A stretch of DNA of 64,000 bases from Saccharomycopsis fibuligera x Saccharomycopsis cf. fibuligera. Its lineage: Eukaryota > Ascomycota > Saccharomycetes > Ascoideales > Saccharomycopsidaceae. This document shows, piece after piece, positions 21,101-30,196 of the stretch. The stretch spans positions 685,501 to 749,500 of the forward strand of contig CP012816.1 of assembly GCA_001936135.1 (NCBI GenBank). Reading direction: 5' to 3'. The notes below the pieces were generated by a model. That model was not told the origin of the DNA and did no database searches. It worked only from the letters and a program-made list of their open reading frames with translations. The translations under genes were made by a program, and so were the position numbers. Every line of letters starts with the position of its first letter. Position 1 is the stretch's first letter.

Positions 21101-21430
21101 CAAGTTGGAGTTGATTTTTGGTACTTTTCTATCATTATCATCACTTGGTATGTCCTTAAGGACCGAAGTATCTGATTTCAACTTGGAGAAAAAAGCTACA
21201 GACTTCAAAAGCTTTGGTTCTGTAGTGGTACTTTCATTCATAAGTGTAGTGTGTCTGTCAGCTTCGTTCTCTATTGACAGAAGATCCAAACCCTTGTCCC
21301 AAGTATTGGCTGGTGAGGTATTGTGTGATTCTGGAGAGATAGCCTCTTGAAAAAAATTATGACTTGTGGTGAAGGGTTTCCTTAGCCGCGAACCATAAGT
21401 AGTCATACGCTTGTTCATTTTGGAAGCCAT
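18122..21430 (-). CDS. RAD61: cohesin-release factor Wpl1/Rad61 (WAPL family)
   Basis: WAPL with Pds5 opens the cohesin ring and counters cohesion establishment. The 1102-residue protein starts with a basic YGSRLRKPF motif like the N-terminal YGRK-type element of WAPL relatives. It has a long acidic, Ser-rich disordered half (about 30-480). The alpha-helical WAPL C-terminal domain spans about 485-1095: ELEFILHGLI, NLKRSALLELSLKII, FLRDFEFPQSFYQS, and later YLFGLGCLVNLVED and GYLCLLIGLLSIYG. It is much longer than S. cerevisiae Rad61 (647), mainly in the disordered part. ATG at 21430. It shares a 330-bp promoter with the following (+) gene. Assignment rests on the C-terminal domain; confidence is good but not absolute. 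Confidence 0.85.
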   Translation of the reverse strand: MASKMNKRMTTYGSRLRKPFTTSHNFFQEAISPESHNTSPANTWDKGLDLLSIENEADRHTTLMNESTTTEPKLLKSVAFFSKLKSDTSVLKDIPSDDNDRKVPKINSNLDNNLNITEDEDIFDFGTISQNLKAPAIFKRKKRTLSKDNSSLGSRKLAKLFPTDDTQPPKHIGIRTSPISNEDSIAILQEDIVDMATNSFSKVSKEDLSDLFRESELSGADDKSEVLSTGRQDIVRITPASENEPTTKSQNQSRKAIVAKASKRVTFAEDSFIDTMNSHRANIAEVSSHPPPKKITFGKEAEAWSLLNSMSDSSQFSKSQVMKVSDNIDPLLDDYDTETDNDELQFEDLESVDLDESDTNTDMLSSQLSQSLSESFYSINENLGELKVPDLSTAAEAAPRDALVSLISLGSRTYRLHRSYLADPENEDESNDELDSDIEESSHLLSVLLPQTGLHTSTSTANNVSLQIVHKKVRGINDLRASSTNKHSDELEFILHGLIYTEDINLKRSALLELSLKIIKSRKQEFQGGKSKVLFIEFLRDFEFPQSFYQSIAKEQDPIVLFCFGLIMNELITGFGTMPKPLETILQNETNFYFFKAILLNMILDCQSSTLIQCTNVKPKISKISKMTLEDLIFEFASQTFYPENQLARSKNLTNNGKRSKIKKSRNDDPAVKFTQTENLNSSFFAVNILKKINYYNDTLLIPAQYSAVVSSLNYEEGIVAGLFNSTLNWNRLVLTKHQKTQDLLAFSNSISLFELANVFLILGQWISLLNFADTELLFIKNADLSVNCDNLQKIPSSSTNQLRTIFAAQKTRSAFHHILKTFRQIIVITSDLLSEESLIKFQHCQTHVGSSKKQLIIKSRHWEKVLLFSNCCLSILRLMISLSSNFEKFLNLGNDVDSKYVIHHSVFSSQTIDSVINLVYRAKKLQNTNVSGEDTLSEKCDAVFSSIYLFGLGCLVNLVEDEVCVEHFMRTNTLEMLKDLFLNIDLVKQQRSLGYGNALGAGENRRDRGHFSSSGEEHSTGYLCLLIGLLSIYGKDGSKVHNIFNKQDHKRLIICLNSFIEQIPKDSVNSNDDDVTVSAAASAFDGIKHQIHLVLQKLVQK

Positions 21431-21640
21431 ACTCTGTCATTTCTAGGAAACACCAAATTCGCTGATGTTATTGTTCCTATTTAAACAGAACTCTGTGTTG
21501 ATCAAAACGTGTGTAAAGCGCGTCTCCGGTAAACTTTTTTTTCTTAATTTTATAAGTTTTTCCTGTCACATGGAGACGCGTTCTCTGTTTACAAAACTCG
21601 GCGATGAGATGGTGTCTCTTTTTACCTTTTTATCTTTTTA

Positions 21641-21678
<38 letters not shown>

Positions 21679-21760
21679 TCAGCCATCTAGGCGCTAAAGC
21701 AAAGGCCATATAACCACGAAAAAAAATAACGCATTGTCAAGCTCAAAACATTAGAGATTC
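21431..21760. promoter_or_regulatory. bidirectional promoter, RAD61 / RAD51AP1-like gene
   Basis: 330 bp with an MluI cell-cycle box ACGCGT at 21576-21581 and a related GCGCGT at about 21519. A T-run of roughly 30 bases (about 21644-21671) is typical of nucleosome-free promoters. MCB is the MBF site for G1/S genes, which would suit both flanking genes. Confidence 0.6.
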
Positions 21761-23374
21761 ATGATTTTGGCCAATATGCCACCGTCTGATTCTGATTTTC
21801 TAGTGACCACTGATGAGAGAAGTCAGAACCAAGATAGTCAAGAAACTAATTTGTCGATAAGCGCCCCGAGAAACCTAGTCAGGCCGAGCACATATCCTAA
21901 ACGAAGCGTCAAAAGATTAAGGGTGTTTGAGGATGAGAATCATGGACATGATGAAAATAACTATGGTATTGGCTATTGCGGCAATATAACTTTTCATGAA
22001 TCACTCAGCGATGGAGAAGAGCCAAAATTCATAAGCGCCGCTACAGAACATCATAGCCGCCCAGCACATGGACCAAAAAACATGGTGAGGGATTCTGTAG
22101 AAATTGCTCATGATGTTAGCAACTTCAATAAAAATGAAGATTACGATGCAGATGAAACCGATGTTGAGGATTGGTCTGCGTTGGAGCCAAAGATAGAGAC
22201 TCATGCAAAAGTGGTGGAATTGGATGAGGAATTGAATTCAAATAACGATGAAGATGTTGTTCTAGTACATGAAAATCATGATGACTACAAGCTAATACCA
22301 AGAAGCAAACCCAGAGTATCAGACCTGCAACAGTTTCAAGCTGCCATCCCTTCTACATATGATGAGGAGAATGACTCCCAACAAGATAGAATTCCTATTA
22401 ATTCACAAATCTCAAATATTCAAATCTCCCAAGAAGCAAATATAATTCAAAATATTATTATTTCTGGCGATGTCTATGACGCGCTGATAGGAATAATACG
22501 TGAACGTGGCGCTAAAGCGAACTGCGAAACAGCTTCTTCAAAAATTGTGCCTGTGTCAGAAAATATTATTGATTTGGATTCGCAAGACGGTGGACCAATA
22601 ATACCGGTTAAAAAGAAGTTGGATAAAACCAAACTAGCGACAAAGCATCACCATGCAAGTGCTGACTCTAGCATCATAAACATTATCCAAACCAATAGTG
22701 AAGAGGAATTTACCAAAGGTCCGAATGATATCCTCGGTAATTCTACTGACATTGACATCTATCAAGAAAAGGAAGTTTTGTCACCATCCTCTTCCTCAAA
22801 GGATACAACTCTGCGGGCAGATACTAGCATGGCAAATGAAACTGTGGCTACATCTTTGTTTATGGAAGAAAATAATGAATCAGTTCAAGTTGACCATAAA
22901 AATTTACTGGCACCGCTGAATGAAAACATGTTAAACAATGATTATTTGAGAAAAGTTCAAACAACCGAATATCAGAAAACTTCTAATGCATATTTCGATG
23001 TGGAATCTAAACCCTCAAGCGAAATGGAAGTAGGTTTTAATGGTTTTGGTATTTGTGAATCAGAAAACGGACCCACGGCTCTCAAACCCCCAAGCAAGAC
23101 CGAAGTAGAAGTAAATGTTGATTTCAATTTAAAACCCAAAAATAGACTTGCAGAAGCAGCAAGTGAGATGAAAGCAGACATCAATTCCAATTTATGCTCA
23201 AAGTTGAAAACCAGACATGCGCCTGCTATTTGTGAAAACATACCTTCAAAAAAGCGCAAAAAACCAAGCTTAGCAGAATTATGTGCTAAATCTGCTCCAA
23301 GTAGAGTCAGATACAGAGTTGGGTTGTCAAAGAAAGACTCTGTGGAGCACTTACATTCATACTTAACAGATTAA
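21761..23374 (+). CDS. acidic disordered protein with a RAD51AP1-like C-terminal motif
   Basis: The 537-residue product is mostly disordered and acidic (many EDE, NDED and DDY stretches), with no globular domain that I recognise. The last 30 residues read PSKKRKKPSLAELCAKSAPS, then SRVRYRVGLSKKDSVEHLHSYL. This resembles the C-terminal RAD51-interacting motif of vertebrate RAD51AP1, which I recall as LRLGLSRLARVKPLHP: the R-x-GLS-(R/K) core and a following LH share order and spacing. IIDLDSQDG (about residue 265) and DVVLVHEN look like SUMO-interacting motifs. It is divergent from RAD61 over a promoter with an MCB box, consistent with a DNA-repair role. ATG 21776 is an alternative start. The gene is well supported; the function is an inference. 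Confidence 0.6.
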   Translation: MILANMPPSDSDFLVTTDERSQNQDSQETNLSISAPRNLVRPSTYPKRSVKRLRVFEDENHGHDENNYGIGYCGNITFHESLSDGEEPKFISAATEHHSRPAHGPKNMVRDSVEIAHDVSNFNKNEDYDADETDVEDWSALEPKIETHAKVVELDEELNSNNDEDVVLVHENHDDYKLIPRSKPRVSDLQQFQAAIPSTYDEENDSQQDRIPINSQISNIQISQEANIIQNIIISGDVYDALIGIIRERGAKANCETASSKIVPVSENIIDLDSQDGGPIIPVKKKLDKTKLATKHHHASADSSIINIIQTNSEEEFTKGPNDILGNSTDIDIYQEKEVLSPSSSSKDTTLRADTSMANETVATSLFMEENNESVQVDHKNLLAPLNENMLNNDYLRKVQTTEYQKTSNAYFDVESKPSSEMEVGFNGFGICESENGPTALKPPSKTEVEVNVDFNLKPKNRLAEAASEMKADINSNLCSKLKTRHAPAICENIPSKKRKKPSLAELCAKSAPSRVRYRVGLSKKDSVEHLHSYLTD

Positions 23375-24509
23375 TCAACGTTTTCATTCTTAATGTTCTT
23401 CTTTCTTTGATTTGTCGCCTTTCACTAAAGTTCATCATATCCACTGTATTTCTAGCTAGCATTTCTTCTCTGCTTCTTTTTTTTTTTTTTTTTTTTTTTT
23501 TTTTGCATGTTACTTTTTGCTTTCTACATTCTACATTTTGCATTTTACTCATTTGCTTCAATTCGCTACTGTATTTGATTATAAATAGCTTTTCAATTCT
23601 ACGTTTATTATATTTTTCTTTTTCTTTTTTTTTTTTTGATAGTCAACATGTTCTCTTTATAATCTGTTTTCAAAAAAAGATAAGGTTCAGAGTTTTTAAT
23701 TCTTGATAAAATAGCAAGGGGTAAATAAGGTTTTATATTACGGTAAGCAGCAATTTGTATTTTGACAGATTAACAACGTTTTTTTGTAGTAAAAAGCCAG
23801 GTTATAAATGCGTTAACAGCTCCATGCTTTAGCGTGGACAAGCCAAGCTCTTACACATTGTAAGTTGTTTACCACTTGCTATCTCATCTACAAATCTAAA
23901 GTTTAAAAATCTTGGTTCGGAACTTTTAGGAAGTAATATTTAGCTTTCAAATTCCTGTTTGGGGTGGATACAGATTGAACAGTCTTGGGCCGTCGAAGTA
24001 AGCAAGTTGCGTTTTTGTCTGGTAGCTGCACTATACTGTGAGAATGTTGTTGTGTACATATTAGTTAGCTATGCCTAATGTACAATAACTGTTAGATCAA
24101 CAAAGAGGAAGAATAAAGAGTATGAGCATATAGTATAAACAAAGTACAGCTTCCGAAAGAAACTATTATATTTTCCATGTTTAATCCTGTTGCTAAGAGA
24201 TAAACGATAAACTTAAAAGGGCTGTTGAACATCTTGTCAGCTATTTTAGGTAGCTTCAAGGCTAGTATTTATATACACATCCTCGGAAACATCGGAAGCG
24301 TTTCCTGGCTAACAAATTGTAGTATGTAGCTGAGTAGTATGTAGCTGGGATGATTGTAGTATGTAGTTGAGTAATATGTAGCCAGGATAATTGTAGTATG
24401 TAGCTGAGTAGTATGTAGCTAGGATAATTATGCATGAGTGTTAACTAACAAAATTTAGTGACTTCAATATCTTTAACTCCGAACTATAACATGTTCAAAA
24501 AAAAAAGTA

Positions 24510-24551
<42 letters not shown>

Positions 24552-24874
24552 TTTGTTTTTTCTTTCTTTTATTTTTTTTTGCCTTTTTTTCTTCCCCCAA
24601 ATTGAAAAGATATATTTGCAACAATCTCTATGGTGCTCTTTGCAACAACGCCACAAAATCCTTACCTATATGTTACACAACTACAGGCATACTTTTAGTC
24701 CAAAATGTAAGTAATAGTGTCAAAACTTGTATTGGTACTTGCTGCTTATACTAACACTGAATTAATTAGAAATGAGATAGAAAATGTAGGGCCAAAGAAT
24801 AAGATGAAAAAGGTAGTTAAAAAAAAAGAATAGAAGATAGACACAGACACTAAAGTTAAAAGACAACAGTCAGT
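23375..24874. other. convergent intergenic region (1.5 kb)
   Basis: It has long T-runs at about 23478-23504 and 24514-24549, a 37-bp tandem repeat, and otherwise AT-rich unique sequence. No ORF with coding character and no RNA gene are recognised. It is long for a convergent gap in this window. Confidence 0.6.
24317..24427. repeat. 37-bp tandem repeat, three copies
   Basis: Units start at 24317, 24354 and 24391, each beginning TTGTAGTATGTAG and ending GGATGA or GGATAA, with a few substitutions between copies. Each unit contains two degenerate GTAGTATGTAGCTG half-units, so it probably grew by nested duplication. Confidence 0.9.
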
Positions 24875-27800
24875 TCAAGCTGATACATCATTCTTGTCCA
24901 GCTTCAATATATACTCTTTCAAGAAGAATTGTCTTGATTCATGAAATGTAATCTCTTTATGGAATGTTCGATAAAGGTCATCGTTGTCAATAACGTTGAT
25001 TATTTCATCAAGCCAATCGGGCTTTTTACCTATAATATTCCTGTTAGCGCTTATTGACTTATTAGGGCTTGTTGAGCTCCCAGAGTTAGTCTTTTCATGG
25101 TTGGTGTTGTAATTGTTGATGTTGCTCTGTCCATTGCTACACGAATTAATATGATCCAGATCGCTATCATTGCCGTTCCCCATGTCAGAAACATTTTCAT
25201 TAATGGTATTGCCAAAGTTCCCATTGCTATGATCGCTATTATCCAAATTTCCAGTTCCATACTCAGTAATAATCTCCAAAAGCAGAGGCGGTTCATTAGC
25301 ATCCACATCAATGCCAATTAAATGACATAAATTTGCAAGGTCATCAGTGGAAAAATTAAGTAATATGGATTCTTTTGGAGCTACGGTTTTGTCGACTTTA
25401 GGAGCCTCGGGCTCATCGCTGCACGAGAGACGCTTTTTACAGCGACCTTTATCATTGAAAATCATACGCCCACTATTTGCATGAATATTGGTAACACCAT
25501 TATTGCTATGGACTGCGGCATTACCACTGGTGTCATTCACAATGTCGCAATTATCGTTACCGCTGCTATTGCCATTATTACATCCTTTATATGCATCACT
25601 CAGATCTGCCGCTTCATCGTAATCATTAGTTTCATTAGTCCCGAAGAGCACAGACAATATCGCACTGTGGAATCCAGTATTGTTAGGTTTTGTGTTACGT
25701 TTAATCAGGCCAAGCAAACCATGAAAAACAAACCCAGACCGCATGATGAAAAAATAAAAACGGCAATACTTTTGGTAAAAAGATCTGCTGATGATATCGA
25801 GAATCTTGATTAACGATTGCTTGAAGACTATTGTTATTGTTAATTTGTTTGAAATTTCTTGTGCAACGTGGGAGCTTGCTCCTGTAGTTGGACCATTAGC
25901 AGTACCTTTCGCCAAGTATGCTGTCCTTTGCTCGTGAAGGAGGTACGTAGCATTAAACAAGGAAATAATTAAGCATGTGAGGAAATGAAGAATGATACCG
26001 AGAAGTTCATCAACAATAGTAACCAAATAAGAGTTGAAATTTTTGAAATCAGTTGTGTCTTGGGCGCTGCACTCTATAAAAGTTTTGTTTTGAATAATAT
26101 ATTGGTGACAAACTACTTTCAAAATAGTGACTATTGACACTAATGCTTGTCTAAGAAAATACATGTAGTTTTTGGTTTGACACTTTTTGGAATAATGAAA
26201 ATATAACAATTGTGTTAGTTTAAATTTTTCTAGTTCTAAATGAAGGTATTTTTCAAATAGCAAGATTTTGCGGACCATGAGACAATACTTGGAGTCAAAA
26301 TCATTTGTTAGACCAAGTGGCGAATACAAAATATTTTCAGTAAAGTTTTCATTGTTTGTAAAATATTGTACAGGATTGGGAAAATCAAGTTTAATCAAGT
26401 TATCAATTTCAATCCAAAGAGCGTATAAATCACTGACTTTTGTAAAATCTTGATCATATACAAACTTTGGCAATTTGCAAAATACTTTATTATATTTGGC
26501 TTCAACTGCAAAGTCCTCTTCAACGATTTTTTCCAACGACGAAAGTTGTCTTTGATTACTTTTAGGTATCTTAACTTTATTGAGACTAGAGTGTACAGGG
26601 AATCCAGAGATTAATGCTTCTCGAGCGTCCAATCTTTTCATATAATGCCAGACCTTTCTTGACAAGTGTACTAGCTTCTTTTTGCTTTCCAAATCAGTAT
26701 CAGTGTATCCCTTCATAGTATATAGCAAGTTGCTATGTTCCCAGTCCCTGTATAGGCCAATTGAGTATGCATAAGAGAATATCGTACCAAGCAAAATTTG
26801 CTTGTTGTTGCCAACAATACCATTAGGTCTTTCTTCGCATATGGAATAGTAGTAATAAATGAATATATGAGCAATGAGAATTACCAAGCTGCCCTTTTTC
26901 ATGGTTTTGCACTGTGATAGGCCCAGAAATGCCAAGTCAATAAATTCAGGTCCAATAAGCTGCAAGCAATTGCTGTTGATAATATTGTTTTCCACGGGAC
27001 TGTTGGGTTTTATAAAATTGACATTGATCTTAAGAGCCAAATAGCTTATCCTTAGGATAGTGAGAAAAGTGGCAACATGGCCAATATCGATAAAAGTGGT
27101 AATGTAAATTTTGTAATTGGAGTGGGACAAGTCAATAGGCTCGTCGGGACGGATATCAAATTTCAACCCCGATATAATCAATTCCAAATCCTTTTTAAAA
27201 ACCGGCAAATCTAATATAGGTATAAATGGATAAACGTACTTGACAAAGTTGTTCCACAAAAATAGAATTACTTCTAGCAGTGGAAGCTTGGACTCAATTT
27301 CACTGATGAGCTGAGAACAGAATTCGTTTGAGCTGGAAGCGTAAAATGAGAAGCTAGGCTTGATTTGTTTAGAGGTGCATAGTGAGTGAAAGAGCTTGAC
27401 GTTATAATGGTAGTAATACGAATTTTTGTCAAGAATATGTTTTCCCATGACGATGTAGTTACTGGTTTTAAAGTCTTCGTTGAGGGCAGTTGCTAGCGGG
27501 TTCATCAAGTAGTAAATATTAGAATCCAACTTGGCTTCCTTGAGCTTTTGTTTCATTATCAGATAGTTATCGGCCAAACATGCTAGCACCGCAGAATAAA
27601 GATAATCACATTGAATGAAATAGTCCTGGGTCAAAGGCTTAATTTCGTTGATACTATTGACTTTCAAGTGGATCTCCAAGGGGTCCTCTTGAAAAAAATT
27701 TACCACATCGGAATCGCTGATCTGGGGAAGAAGCGTTGTACTATTTTCACTGTCACCATTTGTAAGCCGCACTATCTTGTCATGATACTGTTTAAGCTTG

Positions 27801-28270
27801 CATTTTAGCTGTTCAATGGTTTCTTTTTCATCAATCTCTTGTTGTTTTGGTACCTCGTTATCAATAACGCTGTCAACTAATAGCGACTGAATTGACGTGT
27901 TGCGGCGTCTACTGGGCGGCGTTGACTGCAGTGCCGAAAGCGGCGACAGCACCGAGACCTCTTGTGATGAAGACTGGTCGTCAATAATGTTGTTATTCAT
28001 TAGTGGAGGTCGCACTGCGAATGGAATGGCGGCAGAAACGGTAGCTTTATTAGCATCATGGATATCACTGGTGCCATTGTTCACCTCAAGTAGTCTTTGA
28101 GCTGCCACTCTCACCAAGGTTGATGAGTTTTCATAGTCGCATCGGCCGGCGGAGTTGTGTTTGAGACAGTAAGAACATACTGGACGAGACTGGTCGCACT
28201 TGCGCTTGCGGGAACGGCAAAACAGACAGGCGTAGGAAGTTCTTTGGCGCTTGGTACGACGCTCTGGCAT
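24875..28270 (-). CDS. Zn2Cys6 binuclear-cluster transcription factor
   Basis: Fungal-specific transcription regulator. The N-terminal cluster has the exact pattern C15-x2-C18-x6-C25-x6-C32-x2-C35-x8-C44, preceded by a basic stretch (RRTKRQR). A linker with possible coiled coil follows (about 143-165, ETIEQLKCKLKQYHDKI). The middle homology region spans about 210-760, including KYVYPFIPILDLPVFKKDLE and the VWHYMKRLDAREALISGFPV segment typical of the fungal_trans domain. The C-terminal 250 residues are Asn/Gly/Asp-rich, with a likely acidic activation region. 1131 residues, ATG at 28270. I cannot assign it to a named regulator; target genes are not deducible. The unlinked neighbour UBC1 gives no clue. 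Confidence 0.93.
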   Translation of the reverse strand: MPERRTKRQRTSYACLFCRSRKRKCDQSRPVCSYCLKHNSAGRCDYENSSTLVRVAAQRLLEVNNGTSDIHDANKATVSAAIPFAVRPPLMNNNIIDDQSSSQEVSVLSPLSALQSTPPSRRRNTSIQSLLVDSVIDNEVPKQQEIDEKETIEQLKCKLKQYHDKIVRLTNGDSENSTTLLPQISDSDVVNFFQEDPLEIHLKVNSINEIKPLTQDYFIQCDYLYSAVLACLADNYLIMKQKLKEAKLDSNIYYLMNPLATALNEDFKTSNYIVMGKHILDKNSYYYHYNVKLFHSLCTSKQIKPSFSFYASSSNEFCSQLISEIESKLPLLEVILFLWNNFVKYVYPFIPILDLPVFKKDLELIISGLKFDIRPDEPIDLSHSNYKIYITTFIDIGHVATFLTILRISYLALKINVNFIKPNSPVENNIINSNCLQLIGPEFIDLAFLGLSQCKTMKKGSLVILIAHIFIYYYYSICEERPNGIVGNNKQILLGTIFSYAYSIGLYRDWEHSNLLYTMKGYTDTDLESKKKLVHLSRKVWHYMKRLDAREALISGFPVHSSLNKVKIPKSNQRQLSSLEKIVEEDFAVEAKYNKVFCKLPKFVYDQDFTKVSDLYALWIEIDNLIKLDFPNPVQYFTNNENFTENILYSPLGLTNDFDSKYCLMVRKILLFEKYLHLELEKFKLTQLLYFHYSKKCQTKNYMYFLRQALVSIVTILKVVCHQYIIQNKTFIECSAQDTTDFKNFNSYLVTIVDELLGIILHFLTCLIISLFNATYLLHEQRTAYLAKGTANGPTTGASSHVAQEISNKLTITIVFKQSLIKILDIISRSFYQKYCRFYFFIMRSGFVFHGLLGLIKRNTKPNNTGFHSAILSVLFGTNETNDYDEAADLSDAYKGCNNGNSSGNDNCDIVNDTSGNAAVHSNNGVTNIHANSGRMIFNDKGRCKKRLSCSDEPEAPKVDKTVAPKESILLNFSTDDLANLCHLIGIDVDANEPPLLLEIITEYGTGNLDNSDHSNGNFGNTINENVSDMGNGNDSDLDHINSCSNGQSNINNYNTNHEKTNSGSSTSPNKSISANRNIIGKKPDWLDEIINVIDNDDLYRTFHKEITFHESRQFFLKEYILKLDKNDVSA

Positions 28271-28681
28271 ATTAGATGATAGGGCTGGTATTATGGTGAT
28301 GGCTTTAAATATTTTGATCTGCTACAATACGCGGCATTTCTTTGTAATTCAGTATTACCGAAGTGCGGATGTTTTCGTCTCACTTTTTGCCTAGTACCAT
28401 GGGCACGGGTCTTTTGTAAATTACTGTGCCAATCGATAGAGAACTATTATTAGTTATCACCAAAACAAATCTGTTTTAATAGATACATATTATAATGTGG
28501 ATTGAAAACTGAAACATAGGAATCAGTAGTAAACAAACAGCTATGTCCACGGTATACTACTTATCACGACTTACCAAGAACAAAAAACTAATAAAATGCT
28601 ATACAATCAGATAGGGAAGCTAATATCATATCAAAAACAATGGCAAATTCAAATCATATTTAGGTTGATTAAAACCAGAAG
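28271..28681. other. intergenic region, zinc-cluster gene promoter / UBC1 3' flank
   Basis: AT-rich, no gene or notable motif seen. Confidence 0.5.
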
Positions 28682-29314
28682 CTACACAAGGCTCTGAATA
28701 ACTTTATCCTGCAACTCTTCATTCAAGTCTGCTGCTTTGCTGATCTTGTTTTGCTTCAACACGGTAATGACTTTCTTTTGACCAAACCCCATGTTGGTAA
28801 ACATCTGCACGGCTTTTGGTTCAATCCCTTCAAACTCGTCTCTGACCGCATCAGCACCATCTGGTTGAGCGTATTGTTTCGTCCATTGCTGAGCAGTTAG
28901 TTCGTATTGGCTCTTGTCTGCCAAGTAAGCCTGAGCTACCACTGCATCCTGTGGATCATTTGGCTCAGGAGACTGGAGCAACGCCTGTAGAGATATCAAA
29001 GTAGACTTCAATGTCAAAATAGGAGTCCATGCGGTTTTCAAAATATCCAAACATATGGCCCCGGTAGCGGAACTGATGTTTGGGTGGTACACTTTAGTGA
29101 CAAACTTCATCTTCGGTGGTTTGAATGGGTACTCTGATGGCACTTCAATATCGATGACAAAACGGCCGCCTTCGTACGGAGAGTCCGGTGGACCCAAAAA
29201 TGTACCAGTGAGCTGAGACAAGTCAGATTCGTCTTTGAGCTTCAAAGTGACCCCAGACTTGGTGTCCAATTTGGTGTCCTCTAACTCTTTCATAATTCTC
29301 TTTACCCTAGACAT
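28682..29314 (-). CDS. UBC1: ubiquitin-conjugating enzyme E2 Ubc1 with UBA domain
   Basis: E2 enzyme that extends K48-linked ubiquitin chains, for example with the APC/C, and acts in ER-associated degradation. The UBC fold covers residues 1-150: the TFLGPPDSPYEGG loop, EVPSEYPFKPPKMKF, the HPN motif (77-79) and catalytic Cys88 in GAICLDILK. A C-terminal UBA domain (about 168-210, MFTNMGFGQKKVITVLKQN) is the feature that separates Ubc1/UBE2K from other E2s. 210 residues against 215 in S. cerevisiae. It lies in the same window as the APC/C activator CDC20, but the two are not adjacent. Confidence 0.98.
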   Translation of the reverse strand: MSRVKRIMKELEDTKLDTKSGVTLKLKDESDLSQLTGTFLGPPDSPYEGGRFVIDIEVPSEYPFKPPKMKFVTKVYHPNISSATGAICLDILKTAWTPILTLKSTLISLQALLQSPEPNDPQDAVVAQAYLADKSQYELTAQQWTKQYAQPDGADAVRDEFEGIEPKAVQMFTNMGFGQKKVITVLKQNKISKAADLNEELQDKVIQSLV

Positions 29315-30196
29315 GGTGGTGGTGCGATTGATTTTAATACAACTTGGTGGTATAGTAACAATGCGTGAAGACTAACTATTTGGTAAAACGCAACAATATG
29401 GGATCTGCGGCTGTATATTTCTCAAGCAGTCTTATTCTTTTCGTCTAGATTTACAGCAATGGGCAGTTATCACTGGTGGCAAACATTGAAGGTTTCTTTC
29501 CATCATTGCGTATCACAAATCCGGTTTCCACTGGACAAGCGCATTTTTCGCTGCCTCCGCTTCACGTGCATGGAAGATAGCACTTTACTACCTACTCGTA
29601 TTGTATACAGATTATCATTGCTACGGTTATTTATGATGGTGGTGACGATGATACTATAGTTTTTTACAGATTCGATATCCACAGAGGCTTCCAAAGGTTA
29701 TAGTGTTATTTGAGAGAACTGTTGCGCTGTGCAGTACTGCACTTAAAGTTCAGGAAGCAAGCTGCGAACATGGGAATTTCACACCCTACTATCTGAGAAC
29801 CTATAGTCTGAATTTCAAATTTTAAGACTTCTTGTTCACAGTCAGATAGATTTGATAAATATTAAACTTTATCCTTTATAAGAGTATAAAAATTGTCAAT
29901 AGCTTCTATTCCATTCCGTATATATCACGCAATACATGTTAATTGTTAGCTAATAGATTTATTACAATAATAAACTACCTCAATCTATTAAATAACATAC
30001 TCAAGGCCGAGAAAACGAAACATTGAGAAGATATTCACTAAAAAGATGTTAAACCAATGCAAAGTTAAAAAAAAAAAAAAAAAAAAAAGATTAAACCAAA
30101 CGGAAGAATCAACTAAAACGAATCAAAAACAAGAAAATTGATTATAAAACCACACAGAACAGCGGTCAACGAGAAAATTGAGTACAAAAACCAAAA
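29315..30196. other. intergenic region, UBC1 promoter / POP2 3' flank
   Basis: 882 bp with an A-run at about 30067-30089. Short frames here lack coding character. Nothing else is recognised. Confidence 0.5.
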
